In this document: positions 54,729 through 62,347 of the stretch, in pieces | Layout of the letters: every line of letters starts with the position of its first letter | Numbering within the stretch: position 1 is the stretch's first letter | Source: Curtobacterium sp. MCSS17_007 | Lineage (GTDB): Bacteria; Actinomycetota; Actinomycetes; Actinomycetales; Microbacteriaceae | Direction: 5' to 3' | Length of the DNA: 64,000 bases | NCBI RefSeq assembly: GCF_003234175.2 | Contig: NZ_CP126257.1 | Span: forward strand, 744,001 to 808,000 | The notes under the pieces: model-generated | What the model was told of the DNA's origin: nothing | What the model saw: the letters and a program-made list of their open reading frames with translations, nothing else | Database searches by the model: none | Translations under genes and position numbers: made by a program

Positions 54729-55562
54729 ATGAGAAGTCCTGAAGATCGACTTGCCGAGGCGCTGAACCTGCTCGAAGTGGAGGTGGTGCGTCCGTTGACG
54801 GTTGGAGGTCAGAAGGCAGTGTTCCTGGTCCGAAAGGAAGGGCGGGAGTGCGTTCTCAAATTGGTGCACCTGATCTCCACCGAGCCATTGGCCCTCGAAC
54901 GCGCACGGCGCGAGGTCGATCTCCTGGCCGCTACTGCTCACCCAAACGTTGTGCGAGTCGAGTCACCTCTCCGCACGATCGGAGACCCCGTAGATGGCGC
55001 AGCTTGGCTGGAACAGTTCCTGTCCGGGACTGACGTTGGCCCCCTTTTTGGACAGCCGTGGGAAGAAGCGGAAATCGTCCGACTCGGTCTCGACGTCGCA
55101 AATGGCTTGCAGGCTCTACATGAGCAAGGGGTAGTTCATCGGGATCTCAGTGCGGGGAATGTGCGGCGCTTAGATTCTGGTGAATACGTCGTTCTCGACC
55201 CAGGATTTGCTAAGCATGCGCTCAAGAGCGGGATCACAGTCGGAGGTCAGCCCGGAACTCCCGGTTTCATGACTCCTGAGCACCTACACGCGTACACCTC
55301 ACCAACACCCGCCTCAGACGTGTTTGCCATAGGCGCACTTATGTACGCAGCGGCGACCGGGGATGTTCCTGTTCCTTGGCGCGGCGACGATGCCGATTAC
55401 GTGTCACGACTAGTGAGGGTCCAGCATCGGCCTCTTTCGGATGCTAGGCCCGATCTTTCTGCCGAACTAGGCACGATCATCGAGAGGGCGCTTCATCCTC
55501 ACCCCGTGCGCCGCTATCGGAACGGCGCTGCACTCTCAGTCGCGCTGGAGGAGCTGGCATGA
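54729..55562 (+). CDS. Serine/threonine protein kinase-like protein
   Basis: A 277-aa single-domain kinase fold. Visible: ATP-site lysine K44 (CVLKLVHL), catalytic loop VVHRDLSAGNV (H137-R138-D139, N144), metal motif as DPG instead of DFG (D157-P158-G159), then GTPGFMTPEHL and SDVFAIGALMYAAATG. The glycine-rich loop is weak. No membrane or sensor domain, unlike housekeeping PknB kinases. ATG 54729 is 7 nt after TAGGCT (54716-54721), leaderless. It contains a rare TTA codon (codon 148). Overlaps the next gene by ATGA, so the two act together. Target unknown. Confidence 0.85.
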   Translation: MRSPEDRLAEALNLLEVEVVRPLTVGGQKAVFLVRKEGRECVLKLVHLISTEPLALERARREVDLLAATAHPNVVRVESPLRTIGDPVDGAAWLEQFLSGTDVGPLFGQPWEEAEIVRLGLDVANGLQALHEQGVVHRDLSAGNVRRLDSGEYVVLDPGFAKHALKSGITVGGQPGTPGFMTPEHLHAYTSPTPASDVFAIGALMYAAATGDVPVPWRGDDADYVSRLVRVQHRPLSDARPDLSAELGTIIERALHPHPVRRYRNGAALSVALEELA

Positions 55563-56710
55563 TTCTTATCCAGGACTCTGTCAGGAACAACCTTCCTAAG
55601 TGGACGGAGAACGCAGTCAAGGGGGGCTATGCACGCGGAGCTGTGTTGTCTCCGTTCAGCTCGCCTATTGCGAATACGGGCTATAAGATCAGCTTCGATG
55701 CCGTAGTGAGCCGGATCAAGAAGGCGGGCGGGGAGGTTTGGTTTGACCCGACTACACACGCCTTGCAGATGCCTGGAGTGGGGGACTTCCGGTATTACGG
55801 TCTATGGGACCTTTGGGATGGCGCACGTGGCGATCTTTCCACTTTGGACCTATGTCGCAGCCACATCCGCAAGGTCTTCGCAATCCAACGTCAATACAAA
55901 CTACCGTTGCTCGCCCCGACCATTCTTATGCACGGCGTCCAGGGTCCGACCGTGGATCAGGTGATCGACCTTGCGAGGGTAGCCCGAGAGGAAGCCGCGG
56001 GTGCTCCGTTCTGGCTCCCCATGGTGGGCGACTCCCACTTCTGGAGTGGGGGGAGCGAGCTTGATGCTCTCATCGGCGCTCTTGACCAATTCGCACCTGC
56101 GGGATGGATTTTGTCGGTAGCGCGGCCGCAGAGCGTGGTACCGCCATTGGTGGAGGCCTCAGAGGTCAGCGGGCTTTTGCGAACGACCTATGCTTTGTCG
56201 ATGAATGCTGAAGTCGTTATCGGTCACGGCGACCTCGCGGGCATTCCGGCGCTCGCCGTTAATGCTCGGTCCATCGGTAGCGGATGGGATGTGAGACAGC
56301 GAGTGCTGGCCTACCCTGATTACGCTGAGCGGGCCGATCCTGATTCCGGCGGCGGATCTTGGTATCAGCGCCCCACTCTCAAGCTTCTTTACGGGAACCT
56401 GCAGGGTGGAGATTATGCGACGCTCAGAGCTCAAGATGTGTCCCGTGCTAATCGGCTCACCATCGGTTCGGTTGCGAAGGGGCCCGAAAACGCCTTCTCG
56501 CACCATGCTCGCGTGCTGCGAGACATTCAGAATGACCTGGCGCCGCTGACAACTCCTGAGCGTGTCGCCACTTTGATCCAGAACTACGAGAACGCCCTGA
56601 GTGAGTGGGATCACGTTGTCAGGATCACAGGAGCCGCTGTCGGCGGCAAAGAGTGGGTGTCGGAACTGTTGGCCGGGCTCAAGCAGTTCCAAGCGCAGGA
56701 GGGGTGGTAA
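55559..56710 (+). CDS. Unrecognised kinase-coupled protein, barrel-like
   Basis: A 383-aa soluble protein translationally coupled to the kinase. I do not recognise it. Regularly spaced beta-strand ends (RGAVLSPFSSP, GGEVWFDPTTHAL, KLPLLAPTILMHG, PFWLPMVGDSHFW, GWILSVARPQ, AEVVIGHGDLAGIPALAVN, SIGSGWDVRQRV) suggest a TIM-barrel; conserved-looking polar residues (D, H, D, R) at strand ends could form an active site. It resembles tRNA-guanine transglycosylase-type barrels only in outline and has no zinc motif. AT-rich codon use. Its 3' end overlaps the convergent nuclease gene by 32 bp. Confidence 0.75.
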   Translation: MILIQDSVRNNLPKWTENAVKGGYARGAVLSPFSSPIANTGYKISFDAVVSRIKKAGGEVWFDPTTHALQMPGVGDFRYYGLWDLWDGARGDLSTLDLCRSHIRKVFAIQRQYKLPLLAPTILMHGVQGPTVDQVIDLARVAREEAAGAPFWLPMVGDSHFWSGGSELDALIGALDQFAPAGWILSVARPQSVVPPLVEASEVSGLLRTTYALSMNAEVVIGHGDLAGIPALAVNARSIGSGWDVRQRVLAYPDYAERADPDSGGGSWYQRPTLKLLYGNLQGGDYATLRAQDVSRANRLTIGSVAKGPENAFSHHARVLRDIQNDLAPLTTPERVATLIQNYENALSEWDHVVRITGAAVGGKEWVSELLAGLKQFQAQEGW

Positions 56711-57701
56711 GGGCGGCGTGGAGATACTCGAAGGCCTGGATGCGCTGAAGAGTTGTTTGTCGACGCACTATTGGCTTTCGGACCCATTTGCCGTCGATCA
56801 CTAGACCGCCTCCGTCGGCAATGACTTCCTCCGTTGCCTGCTTTGCGGCCCTTGGGCCGAGAGGGCCGAGTACGAGTACGTAGTTCATTGCCCAGGTTCG
56901 ATACCTGCGTGCCTGTTTCAGTGCTCGCGGGAAGTCGCGAACTTTGGCCTCGACGGCATAAAGAGAGCCGCCCGGCGTGAAGCCCGGGTCGCGAACCCAC
57001 GCCCCAGTGGAGGTCTCGGCTACGGCGCCCGAACGGCGAAGGCTGGAAAGGCGGGATTTCAACAAGTCCTGCCGCATTTGAATCTGCGCCTGCAGGTACT
57101 CGACGGTGCGGGGAGCTTGTGGGTGGAGCACAGCGATGATCTGAGCATCGAGTTCACTGAGGATCGGCGGCACTCGCAAGCGGGCACGTGCGTCTAAATT
57201 CCGCTGGCCGCCAACGAGGGCGACAAAGTCGGGTATGCCCAGGGGGCCGGTCATCTCCGGCACTACGGTCAGGCCGGACGCCGCACCCGGCAGCGTCGCG
57301 ATAGCGGCGACCGCGGCCGGGTACAGCTCACGCTCTCCAACGGCTTCGAACCGTCGGCCAGCCCGCCCGCTCGATGTCGGGAGGAGCGAGAAGTCGGTCA
57401 CGACGACCAGCCTGCCAGACAACAGATAAGCGCCCCGACGGACGGGCTCGCTCCGGTACGGTCCGGCTCTGGTCACCCGGATCTCTCGGCACCCGCGGGT
57501 TCGTTCCGTGCTCTGCTGCTCCCACTCCCTTCCAGGATCAAGCCTGCAGGTGTTCATCAACACGAGCAATTCGTTGCGAAGCATTTCGGCCAAGCTGCGA
57601 TGCCCGATTTCGACTACCAGAGGGCACGACGCGGTCCGTCGGTCTCTGACGGAGCAACGCCAGATGCCACCGCCGAGGTGGGCAGGACCGGTTTGCCGCA
57701 A
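56679..57701 (-). CDS. Putative PD-(D/E)XK nuclease with inserted winged helix
   Basis: Up to 340 aa. A core with LGIPDFVAL (P157-D158) and LYAVEAKVRDFPRALKQARRY (E241-x-K243) gives a PD...ExK nuclease signature, followed by NYVLVLGP. Between the two halves lies a winged-helix-like insertion (about 168-228: ILSELDAQIIAVLHPQAPRTVEYLQAQIQMRQDLLKSRLSSLRRSGAV). ATG 57701 is the longest start; ATG 57584 (301 aa) is an alternative. Convergent with the kinase operon. It could be a DNA-cleaving effector or a separate restriction-like factor. Confidence 0.65.
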   Translation of the reverse strand: MRQTGPAHLGGGIWRCSVRDRRTASCPLVVEIGHRSLAEMLRNELLVLMNTCRLDPGREWEQQSTERTRGCREIRVTRAGPYRSEPVRRGAYLLSGRLVVVTDFSLLPTSSGRAGRRFEAVGERELYPAAVAAIATLPGAASGLTVVPEMTGPLGIPDFVALVGGQRNLDARARLRVPPILSELDAQIIAVLHPQAPRTVEYLQAQIQMRQDLLKSRLSSLRRSGAVAETSTGAWVRDPGFTPGGSLYAVEAKVRDFPRALKQARRYRTWAMNYVLVLGPLGPRAAKQATEEVIADGGGLVIDGKWVRKPIVRRQTTLQRIQAFEYLHAALTTPPALGTA

Positions 57702-57822
57702 AAGCGCTGCCTCTAGGGGAGCGGGGCTCGAAGACCCAGCTGGGCACCCGACCTTGAATGGTGCCTCGAAGCCCGAACAGAGGTCGCAGACCGGGCGCGC
57801 TTGGAACGACGTTCACCACGCA

Positions 57823-57901
57823 GGGGGGCTATCCACCCCTCCCCACGACCGCTCGACAGCGATCGGACCGTGCTGCATCCCGCGGTGCGCGCGGGTCTGG
57901 G
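57823..57901 (+). repeat. Structured repeat, copy B, upstream of the ATPase operon
   Basis: Second copy of the ~80-bp element: six G (57823-57828) facing ACCCCTCCCC (57835-57844), CGATCGG (57860-57866) and the 33-bp segment 57869-57901 identical to copy A. It lies in the 365-bp gap between the nuclease start and the ATPase gene. Downstream, ACGAT-GAGAT-ATCGT (about 57988) is a further small inverted repeat before the ATPase start at 58067. No gene is seen in the gap. Confidence 0.85.
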
Positions 57902-58066
57902 AGACCTTGAGGCGACGGTTGCCCGGTGGCCGGGTTGGGCTGTGGCACCAGAAGGGGAGAGCACGCGATGACCCCCGGAATCCGTAACGATGAGATATCG
58001 TCGTTCCGAGCGCGGACTGCGAGTTCGTGGCGCTCGATCCGGCACTCACATGCAAACAGGGGAATA

Positions 58067-59821
58067 ATGCGCTGGGGTATTCGCGACTTCAAGGGTCTCG
58101 GTCACGCCGAACTCAATCTGTCTCCAGGAGTTCTGACGATCCTCACTGGCGTGAATAGCAGTGGAAAGTCCTCTGCGATCCAGTCGCTCCTAATGACCGC
58201 GCAAAGTCGCTACCACGACGGTCCGGTCGTGCTTAACGGCCCGCTCGTGCGCCTCGGAGCAGCGTCGGACTTGATTAGAAGTCAATCCCCAGACCAGTCG
58301 GTTCGCGTCGAATTGACTGGATCGAAGGGAGGCGGACTCCCAGAGGGTTTGCGAATTGTTTTGGATCTCGTCGCCAGCAAAGATGACGCCGTTCTTACCG
58401 TATCTCAGATTGAGATAGCGCGTCTTGGCTTCGGCGTGTCCGAGGCACACATGAGACTGAACAGGAATTACTCGCGCTCGAACGACATGGATGTCGTAGC
58501 TGAAGCACTCGCGGATTGGGGTACGACTGACCTGCTCCATCTCAAATCAGCGCTCCCGTCCGAGCCGCGACTGTTGCGGACATACCTGGGAATGAGCGGG
58601 CTGACGCCGGTTGGTCTGGTTCAGGTAGTCGATCCCGCCGAGATCGTTAAGCAATATACCAAAGCAATCAAGACTGTGCTCGACGAATCGGTCATGAACC
58701 CCACCGGTGCCCGCGCCGATCGATCTTTTCCGTCTGACTTCAGCATCGGGGCAATTATCCAGGAATTTGTGCGCCTGATTGAGCTCGGCATGGAGGAAGC
58801 GCCGTCCGTGCTTGCCGAAGCACTCACGAGTCTTCTTGTGGCAAGGAACGGAAACCCGTACAGATTTGAGCAAGCGTGGCGCGCTCTTGGTGACGAGGAC
58901 AAGGCTTCTGCAATCGCGCTAGCTGCAGAAATCCGTTCCAGAAGAACGTACGTGCATGTTCCTATCGGGCCACGTTCCACGATGTTCCGACGGATGGACG
59001 GGGCGGGCGTTCTTGAGTCGAAGATGAAGAACACTCTCGAGGACACGCTGCAAGCGCTGCGCTTGCTAGTAGAGGCAATGGAATCGATCGCGAACCGCGT
59101 GCAATACCTTGGCCCGCTACGTGACGAGCCGAGGGTTGTTTGGAATCAGTGGAATGAGCTTGCTAGGGGTCTTCCGGTTGGCACTCGAGGTGAATTCAGC
59201 GCAGTCCTTCTCTCTCGGGCTGGAGATGATGTTCGACGATATCGCTTGCCCAACGGCGAATCGACGGTGGGTACTCTCGCGCAGGGGGTAGATACCTGGC
59301 TCGCATACCTGGACATCGGCGAAAATGTGAGTGTCGAGAATCAAGGCAAACTGGGGATCGGCATGAAGGTACGCCTAGCAGGTGAAGAGCGGGATCTCAC
59401 CGATGTTGGTGTGGGCGTGAGCCAGGCGTTACCCCTTGTGGTGGCGGTACTCGCCTCTCCCGAGCGGTCTATCTTCATTGTCGAACAGCCGGAATTGCAT
59501 CTCCACCCGGCCGTGCAATCGAGGCTAGCGGACTTCCTGCTGACGGCTCGTCCCGATCTCAACATCATTGTTGAGACACATAGTGAGGCTCTTGTTACCC
59601 GCCTACGCCGACGAGTGGCAGAAGGGCTCATTGATACCTCGCGAGTCACGGTGGCATTCGTGGAGCCCGCGGAGGGCGGCGCATATAGTCGAGACCTAAT
59701 CATCAGCGAGTACGGCGACCTGTCGGAGTGGCCGACAGGATTTCTTTCTGACATTGAGGAGGACGCGACCGCCATCGTGCAAGCGAACTTGAGGCGTATC
59801 CGTTCGGGGGCTGCCGAGTGA
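58067..59821 (+). CDS. OLD-like AAA ATPase with DUF3696 C-terminus
   Basis: A 584-aa SMC/ABC-type ATPase. Walker A TGVNSSGKSS (G28-S35), signature-like LTDVGVGVSQALPLVV (near 450), Walker B SIFIVEQPELHLHP (near 470-484) and switch histidine VETHSEALV (near 502). The end ISEYGDLSEWPTGFLSDI matches the DUF3696 pattern, and no TOPRIM nuclease is attached. ATG 58067 has AGGGGA upstream and places the start at MRWGIRDFKGL, typical for the family. Codon 455 is TTA. It overlaps the next gene (GTGA), indicating an ATPase-effector pair. Confidence 0.88.
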   Translation: MRWGIRDFKGLGHAELNLSPGVLTILTGVNSSGKSSAIQSLLMTAQSRYHDGPVVLNGPLVRLGAASDLIRSQSPDQSVRVELTGSKGGGLPEGLRIVLDLVASKDDAVLTVSQIEIARLGFGVSEAHMRLNRNYSRSNDMDVVAEALADWGTTDLLHLKSALPSEPRLLRTYLGMSGLTPVGLVQVVDPAEIVKQYTKAIKTVLDESVMNPTGARADRSFPSDFSIGAIIQEFVRLIELGMEEAPSVLAEALTSLLVARNGNPYRFEQAWRALGDEDKASAIALAAEIRSRRTYVHVPIGPRSTMFRRMDGAGVLESKMKNTLEDTLQALRLLVEAMESIANRVQYLGPLRDEPRVVWNQWNELARGLPVGTRGEFSAVLLSRAGDDVRRYRLPNGESTVGTLAQGVDTWLAYLDIGENVSVENQGKLGIGMKVRLAGEERDLTDVGVGVSQALPLVVAVLASPERSIFIVEQPELHLHPAVQSRLADFLLTARPDLNIIVETHSEALVTRLRRRVAEGLIDTSRVTVAFVEPAEGGAYSRDLIISEYGDLSEWPTGFLSDIEEDATAIVQANLRRIRSGAAE

Positions 59822-60714
59822 GCCTGGCATACCTTTACGACCCCGAAATTCTCCTCCCTTCGCCAGAGGCTTCGGAATCGCTGGAATTTTGGGGTCGTTT
59901 CCTAAATTGGGTGGAGGATGGCAGATTCAAACTGGGGAGCGCCACGTACGAGGAATTCGCAAAGATGGCGGCAAATCCGCCGGAGGTTGAAGGCTTTCCT
60001 CAACATGACTTTTGGCGGGCATACGGCCGCTACGTTCCACGCGTGTTGCCCGCTCGCTCTGCTGCGCCTGACCATGTCCTCGATTACACACCGTTCTTGG
60101 GTGCAGCCCAGAACGTGGACGTTCTCGCGCTCGACGTGGGGAACCTTCAACCAGGAGGGGTTGTCTTTCTCGGCAGTGATGCGTCGTGCTGGCCGGTGGA
60201 CTGCACGCAGCCGGTTTCGACGCTTGGAGTGATCCTCCACGTTGCCTATGAGAATGGAGCGTCCGACTTAGCCGCTGTCCGGAGTTCGTACCGGGTTGCC
60301 GGTCTGGACACTTACGACGACCTACGAGGCGCTGCAAAGGACCTCTTTCCCGCCATCGTGTTCTCCAACGAGGCGTGGAGTTCGATCAAGTCACTCGACG
60401 GAGCCGAGCGAGATAATGTCGGTCTGCTCGTCGAACATCTTGAGGTCCTGCATGACGAGGCCGTCCGCGTCTGGAAAGAGGCCAGCGCGAACGTTACGCG
60501 AATCGCCCTGCTTGGCTCTTTCGGGGTTAACGCATCTCCAGAAAATGCCAAAACCCATAAGAACGGCAAGGCGATGTCGGCCCGGAAGTTTACATTCGGG
60601 AAGACTGTTCGCCAGTGTGAATGGCATACGAAGCTCCACCCCCACACTGGGCGGATCTACTTCGCCGTTGAGGCCGGAACCGTGTATGTCGGCTCAATCA
60701 CCCGGCACCTGTAG
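59818..60714 (+). CDS. Unrecognised partner of the DUF3696 ATPase
   Basis: A 298-aa soluble protein starting at GTG in a GTGA overlap with the ATPase gene. Not recognised. The N-terminal part is acidic (PEILLPSPEASESLEFWGRF), and a middle part has VVFLGSDASCWPVDC. The C-terminal 60 residues (FGKTVRQCEWHTKLHPHTGRIYFAVEAGTVYVGSITRHL) form a compact His/Arg-rich motif (H-x-K-L...R-I-Y-F...V-G...H-L) that looks catalytic. Codon 151 is TTA. Context suggests the effector of a two-gene defence or conflict system. Confidence 0.72.
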   Translation: MSLAYLYDPEILLPSPEASESLEFWGRFLNWVEDGRFKLGSATYEEFAKMAANPPEVEGFPQHDFWRAYGRYVPRVLPARSAAPDHVLDYTPFLGAAQNVDVLALDVGNLQPGGVVFLGSDASCWPVDCTQPVSTLGVILHVAYENGASDLAAVRSSYRVAGLDTYDDLRGAAKDLFPAIVFSNEAWSSIKSLDGAERDNVGLLVEHLEVLHDEAVRVWKEASANVTRIALLGSFGVNASPENAKTHKNGKAMSARKFTFGKTVRQCEWHTKLHPHTGRIYFAVEAGTVYVGSITRHL

Positions 60715-61018
60715 TCGTCCGGTGATCGCGCGTAGCTGCTGAGAAAATGGCGTAGCGAACCAGGCACCCGTCCTTGCGCGAGCTGGGTCCGCAGGCCCAA
60801 GCGGACGCCACACCGGCGCGGGCCCGGCCAACATGGCATCGCTCGGGCCTAGGTCCTCCATCCCTGCTGTCTGCCGTAGCGGATCAGGGCATCGGAGTCC
60901 GTCGCTAGTCCGTCGTAGGGACGACTACGCATCGATCAGTGCGGATCTCCACAACGTCTGCTTGCCTGTAATTCTGCGGGTCTGGCGTCACATACACGCA
61001 GCTTCACTTCGACAGGAC
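60715..61018. other. Right arm of the element, no gene seen
   Basis: About 300 bp between the last cargo gene and the right att repeat. No convincing reading frame on either strand. It contains several short CTAGTCCGTCGTAGGGACGACTA-like inverted segments (about 60907-60930), which could be integrase or excisionase arm sites. Confidence 0.4.
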
Positions 61019-61035
61019 GTTCCGATTCAACAACT
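61019..61035 (+). other. Right attachment repeat (second ychF 3' end)
   Basis: GTTCCGATTCAACAACT, followed by AG, still reads FRFNN-stop in the ychF frame although no ychF body precedes it. It differs from the left copy only at a synonymous Arg codon position. Marks the right end of the element. Confidence 0.82.
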
Positions 61036-61049
61036 AGCAGTCCCGGAGC

Positions 61050-61073
61050 GGCGCCCGACCTCCGTCGGACGCC
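61050..61073 (+). terminator. Hairpin after the right att site, probably the original ychF terminator
   Basis: GGCG-C-CCGAC (61050-61059), loop CTCC, GTCGG-A-CGCC (61064-61073) with one internal mismatch. It lies 13 bp after the second FRFNN-stop, the position expected for the terminator of an uninterrupted ychF. No comparable hairpin follows the ychF stop at 50913. Confidence 0.55.
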
Positions 61074-61104
61074 GTTCCCGGCGCGTCTGTCGGATGTCTT
61101 CCGG

Positions 61105-61731
61105 TCAGACCGTCTCGAGGTCCCACACCGGCGGTACGTACTCGCGCGACCAGCCCTCGCGCAGCCGGGTGACCGCGCGGTCGAAGGACTCGAGCAGGTC
61201 CATCTCCGGCCGCACCATCGACTGCAGCTGCAGCCCCTCGTAGGTGGCGAGCAGCTGCTCCGCGCCGCGCGCCGGCTCCATCGTGTGCGGCTCACGACCG
61301 ACCTCGATGTCGCGCTGCAGCGCGGCGAGCACGAACCCGTGGAACTTCCGCCACCGCGAGTGCAGCATCGGCGCGAGTGGGTGGTGCGGCGTCGCGGCGA
61401 TGTTGAGCGTCGACGTCAGGAAGCGCATGAGTGCCGGGTCGGCCACGTTCGCGGAGACGATGGCACGGAGGAAGACGATCGTCCCGCTGCGCTCGGCGAT
61501 GGGGAGCAGGGGCGTGGTGCGCTGGTCGTTCCACTGGTCGATCGTCGCGAGCAGGAGGCCGTCCCACGTCGGGAAGAGGTCGGTGACGACCTCGACGGGG
61601 CGGCCGGACTCCGTGGCGACGTGCTCGTACGACACCTCGTGCAGGGCGTTCGCCCGGAGCACCCGGATCATGGCGTCGACGACCTCGACCCGGAGCAGCG
61701 CAGACGTGTCGACGACCTGGAACGATGGCAT
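61105..61731 (-). CDS. TetR-like transcriptional regulator
   Basis: A 208-aa helical protein with a TetR-type N-terminus: VDAMIRVLRANALHEVSYEHVATESGRPVEVVTDLFPTWDGLLLATIDQW, in which the helix-turn-helix is somewhat divergent, followed by a ligand-binding-like helical domain. The ATG 61731 has GGAGA 4 nt upstream. It is divergent from the small-protein pair. First chromosomal gene right of the element. Target unknown. Confidence 0.78.
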   Translation of the reverse strand: MPSFQVVDTSALLRVEVVDAMIRVLRANALHEVSYEHVATESGRPVEVVTDLFPTWDGLLLATIDQWNDQRTTPLLPIAERSGTIVFLRAIVSANVADPALMRFLTSTLNIAATPHHPLAPMLHSRWRKFHGFVLAALQRDIEVGREPHTMEPARGAEQLLATYEGLQLQSMVRPEMDLLESFDRAVTRLREGWSREYVPPVWDLETV

Positions 61732-61863
61732 GTCTCCAGTCCAGCGGGTGTGGCGGTCGTCGGCCACCCCCAGAACTGGGAACGCTCGTTCTGCGGGACC
61801 GCGACGTCCCCCGTCGGAGGCCCAACCTGAGTGGGCGCCCATCCGGCCGCGTTGGCTGGGTGG

Positions 61864-62217
61864 ATGAAGTACGTGGTCTACGGAGAGAACCGGGTGATGA
61901 CCGGCGACGCGATCGCCGAGGCGGTGCTCGCCTACGCCGCTGCGCTCGGCGAGAACGGGACGACGGACATCGTCGAGATCCCGACCGCGGACGCCGAGGG
62001 CTACGGCACGACGGCGGAGGTGCTGCTCGGCCCCGCATCGCAGATCATGGTCGAGGTGGCGCCCGACGACGAGCTGGAGCCCGAGGACGAGGACCTCGTC
62101 AACGAGCTGGCCCGGCGCACCGAGGCGGTGGGCGGCGGCCGGTTCGCGGACGCGGCCTCGTCGCACTCCGACGAACCCGAGGCGAAGCGACTGCGGACGG
62201 AACCGCCCCAGGTCTGA
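61864..62217 (+). CDS. Conserved small acidic protein, first tandem paralog
   Basis: A 117-aa acidic protein of unknown function. It shares with the next gene the pattern MKY-x5-(V/I)-x-TGD-x-IA-x-AV-x-x-YAA-x-LG, then an LLGPASQIMVEVAPDDELEPEDEDL block. A start at ATG 61864 aligns the two paralogs at the first residue; an upstream in-frame ATG at 61831 was rejected for that reason. No Shine-Dalgarno, no signal, no membrane segment. Confidence 0.72.
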   Translation: MKYVVYGENRVMTGDAIAEAVLAYAAALGENGTTDIVEIPTADAEGYGTTAEVLLGPASQIMVEVAPDDELEPEDEDLVNELARRTEAVGGGRFADAASSHSDEPEAKRLRTEPPQV

Positions 62218-62347
62218 CGACCGGTTCCCCGGAGCACGGCCCGCTCGGTCCGGCACCACCCGACCCGACCCCTGGCCGCGGAACGCACACTCCGAGTGTC
62301 CTTCGGGAGCGGGGAAGCTACCGTCGGGGGAGACATGAGGAGGGGAC

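Larger units (their letters stand above)
50895..61035. mobile_element. 10.1-kb integrative element in the 3' end of ychF
   Basis: Bounded by GTTCCGCTTCAACAACT (50895-50911) and GTTCCGATTCAACAACT (61019-61035), one mismatch. Both copies encode FRFNN followed by a stop, so the right copy is a second ychF end. Contents: tyrosine integrase adjacent to the left end, XRE-type repressor, excisionase, operators, small replication-like genes and two cargo modules. There are no capsid, tail or conjugation genes, so it is a satellite-like or genomic-island element rather than a full prophage. Cargo genes are visibly AT-richer than the backbone. Confidence 0.85.

Noticed and set aside
55559..56710. Assignment as tRNA-guanine transglycosylase or DpdA
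   Set aside because: Only the general barrel outline agrees; the zinc-binding Cys/His set and the catalytic motifs of those families are missing.
58067..60714. Identification as Gabija or PARIS
   Set aside because: The ATPase lacks the GajA TOPRIM domain and the partner is neither a UvrD helicase nor shows the TOPRIM-type acidic motifs of AriB.
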